24,269 bases of DNA from Chara braunii (Eukaryota; Streptophyta; Charophyceae; Charales; Characeae), in the NCBI GenBank assembly GCA_003427395.1, contig BFEA01000149.1:1426031-1450299 (forward strand). Reading direction: 5' to 3'. Every line of letters begins with the position of its first letter. The stretch's first letter is position 1. The notes under the pieces are model-generated. The model saw only the letters and a program-made list of their open reading frames with translations, did no database searches and was not told where the DNA came from. This document shows positions 9,741 to 17,219 of the stretch, piece by piece. The position numbers and the translations under genes are program-made.

Positions 9741-10480
9741 AGTGTAGAATTCTTTTAATGTGGATTGTATATTAGAGAGCTACGAAGTGGGAGAGAGGGA
9801 GAGAGGGAGAGAAGAAGGCAAAAAGAGAGAACGAGGTCCGTTTACAAGGGGGGGGAGAGAGAGGTGAAAGGGTTTCACCCAGTTTGCAGGGCTTGATCCC
9901 TAGACCTATCCCTGAACCCCTGTACAGCTACCCGTTGACCCTGTGTGCCTTGAACCCGCAACCTGTCCCTCAACTCGAGTACAAACGTTTTAAGTATGTA
10001 GTCTCGGTCGTGTGGACTTGAGCCGAAGACTTACAGGTTAGTAGTCTTAGGGTCAGTCCTATAGGTTAGACTGTGCAGCGAAGGGTCAGTCAAGGGCTAC
10101 TACTTGGCTCTTCGGAGCTGTAAGGGTCAGTCGCCGTAGCTGAGTCAGCAAGTTAGAGTCTAGTCCTAGCCTAGTCAGCAGTCCCAGTCTAAAGTCCCAG
10201 CCCACCGTGTCTAGTCAGCAAGTACCAGGTGGGGCTGCACACTCCATGGGCCTGGGAGTGGAGGCAGGCCAGACCACCAATGAAACAATATAAATAAAGA
10301 GGTAGCGCCAAGCCATTCATTCATTCGCCTGTGAGCCATGTGAAAGGGCTGCTTATGCGACTTGTGCGTTGGAGGTCTGCAGGTGCCCGACGAGGAAGAG
10401 AGCAAGCGACCATAGCCGCTCGAGGAGGAAGACGACGGCGGCCATAGCCGCCCAGTTGCTGACATCAACAGATAGAGTGT
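9741..10480. other. No recognised gene; possible retroelement flank
   Basis: Contains a short GAGAGAGG run (about 9788-9870), then prose-like repeats of CCCTGAACCCC/CTTGAACCCG (9890-9970) and many GTCAGTC/AGTCAGCA words (10040-10220). Lying directly upstream of the Ty3/Gypsy fragment, it may include untranslated or terminal-repeat sequence. I found no matching copy downstream and no recognisable primer-binding site. Confidence 0.35.
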
Positions 10481-10517
10481 AGTGTGTGTGTGTGCATGGA
10501 CATTAAGGGTAGAGGAC

Positions 10518-10583
10518 GCGACCACGGCCACTTTCCACAGGCCAGAGCAGAGATCGACACCGGCGGAAAGTGGCCGTGGTCGC
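10518..10583. repeat. Perfect 19-bp inverted repeat, 28-nt spacer
   Basis: Left arm GCGACCACGGCCACTTTCC (10518-10536) and right arm GGAAAGTGGCCGTGGTCGC (10565-10583) are exact reverse complements separated by 28 nt. A transcript of either strand would form a very stable GC-rich hairpin. It sits at the 5' end of the gag-like frame, and its right arm overlaps the first codons of that frame. Confidence 0.97.
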
Positions 10584-10872
10584 AGCAACAATGCCGACCG
10601 ATTTTCACGAGGCTGCTTTGTCAGACGAGGGAGATGCGTTAGCAGCTGGCCGGGATTCCGAGGGTAGAGAACGCGGCAAATTGAAGACAACCACCTCTTC
10701 ATCCCTTGGGACCAGCACAACAGTTCAAGAACCTTGGCTCCATTATGGTATCTCTGAAGGCGTTTATACAATTCGCACCAGGTACCACTACTGCTTGGGG
10801 TGCAACAGCGATGCACACGAGGCCACGAATTGCACCACGGTGGCCAAGGCAAAATCCCGTTCGGGAAAGTGA
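10570..10872 (+). pseudogene. gag: Ty3/Gypsy gag C-terminal part with CCHC zinc knuckle
   Basis: A 100-codon frame ending in a canonical retroviral zinc knuckle: Cys75, Cys78, His83, Cys88 (C-x2-C-x4-H-x4-C; first Cys codon 10792-10794, last ending at 10833), preceded by aromatic and basic residues (RTRYHYCLGC). In this family the knuckle binds genomic RNA during packaging into virus-like particles. A basic tail (AKAKSRSGK) precedes the stop. The N-terminal part is Asp/Glu/Gly rich and lacks a recognisable capsid domain, so most of gag is missing or lies in another frame upstream. The frame appears to start inside the right arm of the 19-bp inverted repeat, so the true start is uncertain. Confidence 0.7.
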
Positions 10873-11214
10873 GCACCGCCGAGAGTGATACGGCTACACT
10901 CCCAATGCCTTCAGACCCAGTTGCTTCACGCGCAACCTCCCTTAGTTCCAAGGCATATGCGAATGTCGTAAATCCTCTTCTCTATTCTTTCGAGGACTAT
11001 GCTGCCCAGCTCGTTCCATCGCTGAGTTCTCTAGCTCAAGGACAAGGCATGTGCGTGGTTTCGTCTTTGTCCGAAAGCAGCACCAGCTCATAGTAAGTGT
11101 TGCTTCACGGGATTCGGCACACGCGTTCAACCTGGAGGTCTTGGACCCGCATGCCTTCTTCTCCCTTCCACAGGCCGCTTACCGGGACCGCAATACGCAG
11201 CACTATATGCCCGT
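10873..11214 (+). other. Gag-protease linker region, no intact frame
   Basis: Between the zinc knuckle and the protease fragment. Several short overlapping frames (for example one with VVNPLLYSFEDYAAQLVPSL) look like pieces of a linker broken by indels. I could not assign a domain. Confidence 0.4.
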
Positions 11215-11505
11215 TTGCACACGTATTTGCCAACGGATGACGAAGTCGTGATGGAGGACCTCCTTGTGTATATCACCAAAGTGGCCCGCGAGTTTCGCAC
11301 GCAGCGGTACGACGTCAACAACGCACCGCTCCTTTATGTTCGCATCCAAGTTGGGCAAGCGTCTTGCACCGCTTTGCTGGATAGCTTTGCGACTCGCGAT
11401 TTCATGAGGCAGTCCTTTATACAAAGGGCAGTCCTTGGCGCACAAGTTCAAAGGAAGCCACATCCTACAACGGTCAAGATGGCGAACGGTTACACAACTT
11501 CTTGA
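11215..11505 (+). pseudogene. pol: Ty3/Gypsy aspartic protease, N-terminal part, active-site Gly replaced
   Basis: The 96-codon frame holds the retropepsin fold start: PLLYVRIQVGQASCTALLDS (about residues 39-57) and then ATRDFM. In this family the catalytic triad is Asp-Ser/Thr-Gly; here Asp56 and Ser57 are kept but the next codon is TTT (11386-11388), giving Phe where Gly is expected. That change alone should disable the site. The frame ends at TGA 11503-11505, in the middle of the protease domain. The rest of the domain continues one frame over from about 11522. Confidence 0.8.
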
Positions 11506-11521
11506 TTGCTAGATCGAGGTC

Positions 11522-11704
11522 GTGCCGGTTTATTTTGCACCACGTGCATGCGAACCGGTCACGTTTGACGTCTTGGACACGGGCTTCGACATCATTTTAG
11601 GCCTTTGTTTTCTTCGGACCAGCGATCAAACCTTAACCTATGGACTTGTCTTTGGGCCAAGTCTTTTCGGTCCACTTCCGCTTACGAATGTACCAACAAG
11701 ATAG
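11522..11704 (+). pseudogene. pol: Ty3/Gypsy protease C-terminal part
   Basis: A frame shifted by one base relative to the N-terminal half contains PVTFDVLDTGFDIILGLCFL. The Ile-Leu-Gly at 11594-11602 is the hydrophobic-hydrophobic-Gly signature near the end of retropepsins. After ILG the family normally continues into a short linker; here it enters the first copy of an internal duplication (11599-11770). Confidence 0.7.
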
Positions 11705-11770
11705 GCCTTTGTTTTCTTCAGACCGTCGCAGCGACCGAACCTTCACCTATGGACTTGTCTTTGGACCCCC
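11599..11770. repeat. Internal duplication inside the retroelement, period 104 bp
   Basis: TAGGCCTTTGTTTTCTTC and the following 40-50 bp (to CTATGGACTTGTCTTTGG) occur at about 11599-11659 and again at 11703-11767. They differ by substitutions and a 5-bp length difference. The duplication lies just after the protease ILG motif. The 104-bp period is not a multiple of three, so it adds to the frame breaks. Confidence 0.85.
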
Positions 11771-11976
11771 GCGTGGTGTGGTTGCTTGACGAGTTCACCG
11801 ACGTCTTCGAGTCTCCTGCAGGTGTGGTGTCGGATCAGCCGATCTCCCATGAGATCATTCTTGACGGCAGTGTCGTACTGCCGAAAGGTTGCATCTATAG
11901 CATAAGCGAGGAAGAGCTCGTGATTCTCCATGCGCAACTCGATAATTTGTTTGGACAAGGGTTGGATCCGTCCTAG
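11705..11976 (+). pseudogene. pol: Ty3/Gypsy protease-RT linker and RT N-terminus
   Basis: In this frame, WLLDEFTDVFESPAGVV followed by ISHEIILDGS and EEELVILHAQLDNLF matches the segment just before the RT domain in Ty3/Gypsy polyproteins. It normally leads into the first RT finger motif. A TAG at 11974-11976 interrupts exactly where that finger begins, and the polymerase continues in another frame. Confidence 0.8.
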
Positions 11977-11977
11977 C

Positions 11978-12154
11978 AGTTAACCATATGGTGCGCCAGT
12001 TTTCTTCGTACTGAATAAGAACAAGGATTTTTGCTTGTGCATCGACTATCGCAAATTCAACGCGCAAACCATCAAGAATGTGGGGCTTCTTCCTCGGATT
12101 GACGATCTTCTTGAGTGTTTGGGTGGTGCAAGGTATTTTCAAAATTGGACTTGA
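11978..12154 (+). pseudogene. pol: Ty3/Gypsy RT fingers (first frame segment)
   Basis: A shifted frame carries PYGAPVFFVLNKNKDFCLCI and DYRKFNAQTIKNVGLLPRID, the RT motif 1-2 region of Ty3/Gypsy elements with its conserved Asp-Tyr-Arg. It ends at TGA 12152-12154. The continuation LDLKSGYHQ lies one base over, so an indel between about 12133 and 12145 broke it. Confidence 0.85.
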
Positions 12155-12330
12155 AGTCTGGCTATCATCAGATTTCGATACGCCCAGAAGATCGCTACAA
12201 ATCCGCATTCAAGACGCAGTACAAGCATTTCAAGTGGGTTCTCATGCCTTTCAACCTCACCAATGCCCTGGCAACTTTTCAAGCGAAGATGACCATCGAG
12301 TTCCATGCAATGCTGGACCCGTTGTGCTGG
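12139..12330 (+). pseudogene. pol: Ty3/Gypsy RT central part (second frame segment)
   Basis: This frame has KLDLKSGYHQISIRPEDRYK, FKTQYKHFKWVLMPFNLTNA and ATFQAKM. LDL carries the first catalytic Asp of RT and is intact. The usual Phe-Gly-Leu-Thr-Asn-Ala box reads FNLTNA, a Gly-to-Asn change. The frame is lost around 12324, and the catalytic double-Asp box is read one base later. Confidence 0.88.
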
Positions 12331-12690
12331 TCTATTTGCACGACATTCTCGTCTATAGCTGAACCTTGGAAGACCATCTGACGCATGTTCGACATGTGTT
12401 GGAAACACTCCGTCTCGCTAAGTACAAAGCCAACCGTGAAAAGTGCAAGTTCGTACATCAAGAGTATTTGGGTCATTTCGTCACGCTGGAGGGCATTAGC
12501 CCATTATCGGGCAAGATTCAAGCCATCCAAGAGTGGTCGGAACCGAAGAACGTTATCCGCTCATTTCTTGGCCTTGCCGGCTACTACCACCGCTTGATCA
12601 AAGGCTATTTGAAGATCGCGTCTAATTTGACCAAGCTTCAATGTGAGGACTGGCCATTCGACTTTGACTATGATGCACGGGCTTCATTTT
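12324..12690 (+). pseudogene. pol: Ty3/Gypsy RT palm and thumb, catalytic box altered
   Basis: VLVYLHDILVYS places the RT catalytic box at 12333-12344. The family has Tyr-x-Asp-Asp; here the first Asp of the pair is His (codon 12339-12341), which should abolish polymerisation. The next codon after this block is TGA (12360-12362). The same frame then resumes with TLEDHLTHVRHVLETLRLAK, CKFVHQEYLGHFV, EGISPLSGKIQAIQEW and SFLGLAGYYHRLIKGYLKIA, the RT thumb/connection. Two small in-frame losses are apparent, before EYLGHF and before RSFLGL. The frame shifts again at about 12690. Confidence 0.9.
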
Positions 12691-12898
12691 GGCCCTCAAA
12701 GCCGCCTTACTATCCATGGAGGTCTTACACATCTATGAACGGTTGTTGCCGACTCGCATCACTACCGATGCGTCCAAATATGGCATTGGTGTCATCCTTG
12801 AGCAACACGATGGCGTGGATTGGCACCCGGTCGAATACTTTAGCAAGAAGGTGCCCGTCGTGCACTCAATTGACGACGCACAGAAGCAGCAGTTATTG
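12689..12898 (+). pseudogene. pol: Ty3/Gypsy RNase H N-terminal part, truncated
   Basis: The frame reads LALKAALLSMEVLHIY, then RITTDASKYGIGVILEQHDG with the first catalytic Asp of RNase H (codon 12767-12769), then PVEYFSKKVP and DDAQKQQLL. In this family the second catalytic residue is the Glu of Lys-Glu-Leu-Leu; here the codon at 12890-12892 is CAG (Gln). Retroelement similarity ends at about 12898. The rest of RNase H and all of the integrase are absent. Confidence 0.88.
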
Positions 12899-12902
12899 AG
12901 GG

Positions 12903-13019
12903 GTGGAGGCCATCTTGCAGCGGCGCAAAGACCTGGGCGCCATAGCCGAGCTCCGCGCCGGCAACCTGCAACAGACCACGATGGTCGAGACAACAGTCCA
13001 GCGGCAGTCATCTCTGCAG
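12903..13019 (+). other. Exon-like fragment abutting the retroelement, not recognised
   Basis: Right after the retroelement breakpoint the frame reads EAILQRRKDLGAIAELRAGN and LQQTTMVETTVQRQSSLQ, amphipathic and Gln/Arg rich as in a coiled coil. It ends at CTCTGCAG followed by GTGAGGAT, a good 5' splice-site match (junction 13019/13020). It may be part of another gag-type ORF or of a host gene into which the relic was recombined. No family recognised. Confidence 0.3.
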
Positions 13020-13104
13020 GTGAGGATAGTGAAAAGGACGACTTCATCTTCTTCTTCCTTTTCCTCCCTCTTCCTGCCTCCTCTTCCAACCTTCTTATTC
13101 TTCT

Positions 13105-13109
<5 letters not shown>
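13020..13109 (+). other. Possible 90-bp GT-AG intron
   Basis: Starts GTGAGGATAG, has a polypyrimidine stretch of over 60 nt from about 13044, and ends TTCTTTCAG at 13109. These are textbook splice features in the right order and at a plausible short-intron length. The downstream side is the GA tract, which does not look coding, so the site may be unused. Confidence 0.3.

Positions 13110-13157
<48 letters not shown>
13108..13157. repeat. (GA)n microsatellite
   Basis: About 25 AG dinucleotides immediately after a polypyrimidine stretch, which gives an abrupt switch from pyrimidine-rich to purine-rich on the + strand. Confidence 0.97.
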
Positions 13158-13160
<3 letters not shown>

Positions 13161-14590
13161 ACAGGCAAGGGTTACATCCGTCTACGAGGCCCGGGATCTA
13201 ATTCGGCACTCTTGTTGAAGACATCAACATTCAGACTATTTTTGGACTTCGCTATCTCGATCTTGGTCTTCTCCCTCCTCTCCATCTTCGTCTCCCCTCT
13301 CCCCCATCTCCTCATCCTTGGTATCTCCCCATGTGCATCCTCAAAGAGGGACCTTTCCTCTAGATATGTGGTCCCTTGTCTCACTCTCACATGTGTGGTG
13401 TATGATGGGGTGTTGCGTCAGTATCTGACAGGTCAGGTCATATCTTTGAGTCTTCCGTTGCGCTATATTGCTCGTTGATGCTTTGCTTACATTGCATTAT
13501 CCATTCGCGTCCTTTTCATGACTTTGTGGATCCTTGGCTCCATATACATCGCTCAATCGAGCATGTATCACTAGCCCAATAGCAGGAAGTAGTGGTAGGC
13601 CTAGCAGAACATGACAAAAAGTTACGATTTTTAGAGGCCGAGTAACCGGTAGGCCTAGGTACGTGGTTACCAGTCCAAGTAGCCTGAGTCTAGAACCTGT
13701 GCGGACGTTATCAAACCTGCAACGATGTTCGGAGGGAACCGGTTGCTTGGGTGGCCAAGCGGCCAGGAAGTCTCCACCCAAGAGGCAAGTTGCCTCAAGT
13801 ATATCTAGAGGCCAAGCTAGAGGTTCAGCCTCATTTGCAATGTGCAGGTATTGGCGTCATGCTGCTTGAGCGAGCGCTAGACCTCAGAGCGCTGCTGGGA
13901 GGAGGAAGGAAGAGTAGTGCGCTCAGCTTGGCTATGGCAAGCTGCCCCACCTGAGGAGGAAGAAGGGGACTAGGGGCCGCTGGGAAGAGGAAGGAGGAGC
14001 TGTCCACGCCATCTTCATCTCCTTGGTAGGCACAGAATCTGGAAGGCCCCAACTGGGGTAATGCTACATCAAGAAGGCTTCAGGGCAGCGTCAGGCATAG
14101 CGGCCTGTAGAAGAGAGGACAGCGCTGCTTCTGCTTTGCCTTTTGAACATCGGGGAAGGGCCCCCAGTAGTCCACCATAGCTAGTACCTGTTGGAGGTGG
14201 AGGAAGAGGTCATGGCTACAGTGGACCTCGTATTGTTCTGGCAGTAGGAGAGGGATTCAAACATCGGTTCTGGTTCAGCCATTCATTGTTATTATTATTA
14301 TTAATTTATTGTTGAATAAGAGGGGGAAACAAGGAGGACGAGATTGGTTGGCGGAGAACGGGGATTTGTCATTCGTCTTTTGTTGGCGTAGATCTTTTTC
14401 TTATTTCTTTCTTCTCTTGTTCTTCCTTTGTCTCTCTCTCTTCTCAAGTTCATTCATTTCTTTTTGCAATTGAACAGCATTGTATTGCCTTGTGTATTTG
14501 CACTTTGGAATTGGCCAGGATCATAACAACAATGCAGAAAAGACAAAAATCATGGTCATGTATCTTTCCATGTTTTGTGGAAAATTCATT
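13158..14590. other. No recognised gene
   Basis: Mixed DNA. A 73-codon minus-strand frame at 13831-14052 (with DEDGVDSSSFLFPAAPSP) looks like low-complexity retroelement-type sequence but has no domain. An ATT triplet run lies at about 14282-14300, and pyrimidine-rich sequence lies around 14390-14460. Nothing further recognised. Confidence 0.4.
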
Positions 14591-15227
14591 CTCATTTTGC
14601 ACATTTAGCTGAGTGGTGCAGTGAAGCCCTCAGGCTGTGCGCCAGCGTTGTGCCGTTTCTAAATGCTGTCAGGCGAGGGTGACCACCTTTGCGCACTCCC
14701 AAGTGAGAAGGGGGAAGGCGGTGCACTCGGTCACCGGGCCATTTCCAAACTCTGGAAAACATCGGAACCCATACCCAGCACCAAACAAAACCAAAAAAAA
14801 GTGGGACTCCCCTGTGGACTTCAGACGTTCGAACCGGGTTCGAAAACGAAATGGGACCGAAGGAAGCAAAAACAAAAAAGCAGCAACAATCATGGAGGAC
14901 AACAATGAAAAGACAAAATAATGGCGATAGTCCTCTGGCGCACTTCAACGCACAACCCGCCAACCCTTAAGGCAGTACCATTAGACAAATGAAAATCGAC
15001 GGCTGCAACACATCATTTTTCGAAACTTGCTGTGTTTTCGACACTCCTACGTGTCGTCTAGGTAGGCCGGGAGACATTTTGCAAAAAAAGCACTGTCCCG
15101 GGCAAAGTGGGCCACTGATTTCAAGATCCACAGGCCACCACTACAGGAAAACAACAGATATTGACACGCAGTGTTACCCCCCACTGCCCACTTAGCTATT
15201 GTATTTTGTTTTTGGTGAAAGACATAG
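14591..15227. other. No recognised gene; palindromic repeat-like words
   Basis: Frames on both strands are short and overlapping. Notable is TTCGAACCGGGTTCGAA (14828-14844), two 8-bp arms around a single G. Together with A runs near 14792 and 14873, it resembles the word-plus-homopolymer pattern seen in the composite elements. Confidence 0.4.
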
Positions 15228-15690
15228 AGGTTACGAGGAGGAAGAGGTGACGAGGAGGCGGCAGCGGCAGCAGTGAGGAGGACGTTGCAAGGAGGACATG
15301 ACGCAGAGGAGGAGAGACGAAGGAGGTGGTGACGAGGAAGAGGAGACGAGCAGTGAAGAGGTGTGACGAGGAGGTGTCATACTGTCATATTTCGGAAATG
15401 ATTTAAAAGAGTAAAACGAAGAACGTGACAAGGAGGAGAAGAGATGGAGGATGAGGAAAGCAAGAGATGGAGGAGGAGGTGACGAGGGAAGAGATGGCAG
15501 AGGAAACGATGCCGAGGAGGAAGAGAAGGGAGGAGGAGGGGGAGGAGGGCATGAAGAGGAGGGGACTTAGCATTTTAAGTTTTCAACGAGGTTGTGACGA
15601 GGAAGAGAGACGGAGATCGAAAAGGAGGAGATATGGAGGAGGACGACATAGCAAGTAGGAGGAGAGGTGCAGGAGGGGGAGGTGGAGGAC
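15228..15690. repeat. GAGGAG / GTGACGAGGAGG satellite, block 2
   Basis: Same purine-rich wording and orientation as 8281-8760 (GTGACGAGGAGG, GACAAGGAGGAGA), again broken by short AT-rich spacers at about 15378-15420 and 15568-15590. It is separated from block 3 by an AT-rich spacer at 15712-15770. Confidence 0.85.
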
Positions 15691-15784
15691 GTGAAGAGGA
15701 GGAGACCATCCGCATCTCATATTTTCATATTAAATAACACCCAAATAGGTGACTAGGTCCTATCCCTAAAAGAAGACACGGGAG

Positions 15785-16155
15785 GAGCAGGAGGAAGAGG
15801 AGGACAATGATGACAATGAGAGATGGAGGTGACAAGGGTAGAGATGGCAGAGGACGTGACGAGGAGGAGCAGAATGGAGGAGGGGGGGGAGAAGACTACC
15901 AGGACGAGGTGGATGTGGTGAATGAGGAAAAAGAAGGGGAGCGGAGGAGGAGGAGGAGGGAGGAATATGACAAGGGTAGAGATGCCGGAGGAAGTGACAA
16001 GGAGGAGCAGAATGGAGGAGGAGGAGGAAGGGAAGACTACGAGGACGACGTGGATGTGGTGAAGAGGAGCAGGAGGGAGAGGAGGAGGAGGAGGGGGAAG
16101 TGGGGGAGGGGGAGGGAAGTGGTGAAGGAGGGGGAGGGGGGAGGGGTGGAGGAGG
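15785..16155. repeat. GAGGAG satellite block 3 with 138-bp tandem duplication
   Basis: GACAAGGGTAGAGATG begins at 15831 and again at 15969. About 138 bp are duplicated, including GAGCAGAATGGAGGAGG, GAAGACTAC and GTGGATGTGGTGA. The period is 46 codons, so a + strand frame (15807-16160) remains open with repeated acidic blocks (EDYQDEVDVV, EDYEDDVDVV). Composition alone explains the open frame. A protein is possible but unsupported. Confidence 0.85.
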
Positions 16156-16203
16156 ATTAGGAGGTGGGTTTGAGGGGCGGTAGCATGGCTGGTAGACACC
16201 CAC

Positions 16204-16318
16204 CTGGCTTGAAGTGTCGGAGCTGGCAAGCTGCAGAGGTCATCGGCGATGGTGGCGGAAGGAGGAGGTCACTGCTGCTCTGGACGACATTGAAAGCACC
16301 GAAGGACAGCCCTGCTTC
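16204..16318 (-). other. Candidate exon (minus), not recognised
   Basis: On the minus strand, TTCAAAATCAG at 16319-16320 could be an acceptor, and AAGCCAG followed by GTGGGT (junction 16204/16203) is a good donor. Between them 115 nt are open, reading EAGLSFGAFNVV and then SDLLLPPPSPMTSAACQLRH. It is in the correct phase (0) to follow the phospholipase exon at 16973-17219, but the residues do not look like the armadillo segment expected next. It could be a lineage-specific insert or a chance frame. Confidence 0.2.
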
Positions 16319-16452
16319 CTGATTTTGAAGCGCAAAGACGGGCCTGCAGCACACCCCAACAAAATGGCCCCCGAAACCCATTCGTCTTTTTGGCTTTTCT
16401 GCTTCCGACTTTAAATGAAATTCAAGTTCGTTCCAGGCCATGCTTGAGTGCA

Positions 16453-16548
16453 GCCCACCCAAAAAAATTCGTTTGCCCCCCAACTGATTTTCCCTGGGGA
16501 GGCCAGGTAAAAGACCTGCAGAACCCCGCCTTTTTTTTCTGGGTGGGC
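16453..16548. repeat. Foldback repeat, GCCCACCC-A(n) arms
   Basis: GCCCACCCAAAAAAA at 16453-16467 faces TTTTTTTTCTGGGTGGGC at 16531-16548, an inverted repeat of about 15-17 bp with one extra base pair of T/C, enclosing about 63 nt. This 96-bp segment is a MITE-like foldback candidate located just 3' of the phospholipase exon. Confidence 0.75.
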
Positions 16549-16972
16549 CTGAAACCCCGTGTGGCGCCTTGGTACAGCCGTCACGAATGGCGCACATCGT
16601 GCGCTTGCATGTATGTGCCATACATATCCTTTTGCCCAGAGGCACATTATATTTTAACCCAAGAACATGTGTCCAAACCCTCCAAGTCATCATTCAGATG
16701 ATTAGCAATTCACCATGTAGTAGAATGAAAAGCCCCAGGCTGTAGCATCATTTTTTTTTGCATTCAGGGATATTACCCCTGTTCTATGGTGCATCCACTG
16801 TGAACGATAGTTGTTTTGCGCTGTTCATTTTGTTTCTTTTTTTCTCCCTCTTAATGTACATTGCCTTCATCATTCTGGGATGTTTGTGGAGGAAAAGAAG
16901 TGAGTGAAGAAAGATATACTGCATTGCCGTATACATGCATTAGAACACAGATTTCAAAGCAAGGATATATAC

Positions 16973-17219
16973 CTGGCAAGAGGAGTATCGGAAGACGAGT
17001 GAAAAGAAAGTGCTCAGCTTATGCTTTGCAGCTGTGAAATACCCTGCGGCAGCACTGGCATCAGTTTCCACTGTTACACTGACAACAGACAGATCCTCAC
17101 TGGCTTCAATTCGCACATTTGCTAATGACAAGTACCGCAGGCTTTTGCATGGTAAAATTTCCGGCAGGAAGTCCAAAGGATTCCCAAACAAGCGCAGCGT
17201 TTGAAGCTTCAGCATGGTC
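16973..17219 (-). CDS. Phospholipase A I-like (LRR-ARM-patatin family), internal exon
   Basis: This 247-nt exon encodes 82 residues after completing a split Arg codon. It starts TMLKLQTLRLFGNPLDFLPE, continues LRYLSLANVRIEASEDL, and ends AAKHKLSTFFSLVFRYSSCQ. From memory, this is the signature stretch of plant phospholipase A I (Arabidopsis At1g61850 type): last leucine-rich repeats with LFGNPLEFLPE, then SRHKLSAFFSLIFR, just before the armadillo repeats and the C-terminal patatin lipase domain. The family hydrolyses acyl chains of phospho- and galactolipids; the LRR part is thought to mediate interactions. The acceptor is CTGTGTCTGCCAG (AG at 17221-17220), the donor is TTGCCAG with GTATAT (16972-16971), and the exon ends in phase 0. 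An 8-residue Ala-rich stretch (TDASAAAG) precedes the GYF where the plant proteins I recall are shorter. No stops or frameshifts. Confidence 0.85.

Larger units (their letters stand above)
10518..12899 (+). mobile_element. Ty3/Gypsy LTR-retrotransposon fragment, decayed
   Basis: On the + strand, in canonical order, lie a gag CCHC zinc knuckle, an aspartic protease, a reverse transcriptase and the start of RNase H. Protease before RT and RNase H is shared by Ty3/Gypsy elements, and the RT signatures (LDLKSGYHQI, a YLxD box, GLAGYYHR) are of Ty3/Gypsy type. The connection/RNase H region is cut off at about 12899, and no integrase or terminal repeats were recognised. The reading frame changes at least five times between 11505 and 12690 and contains premature stops. 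It is a 5'-gag to mid-pol relic. The wording resembles elements I associate with Chara braunii genome annotation, which is recollection and not a search result. Confidence 0.9.

Noticed and set aside
10211-10951. 246-codon minus-strand ORF
   Set aside because: It overlaps the convincing plus-strand gag zinc knuckle and the inverted repeat, and its translation shows no family signature, so it is a shadow frame.
13831-14052. Minus-strand frame with DEDGVDSSSFLFPAAPSP as a retroelement C-terminus
   Set aside because: Only a vague compositional resemblance, no domain, no adjacent integrase or terminal repeat.
15753-16229. Pro/Ser-rich minus-strand frames of 145-158 codons
   Set aside because: Two overlapping frames in the same tract are both open, which is the signature of a biased repeat and not of coding.
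16157-16693. 178-codon minus-strand ORF as a single gene
   Set aside because: It crosses a foldback repeat, and most of its length lacks protein-like character. Only the splice-bounded 16204-16318 part is kept as a weak exon candidate.
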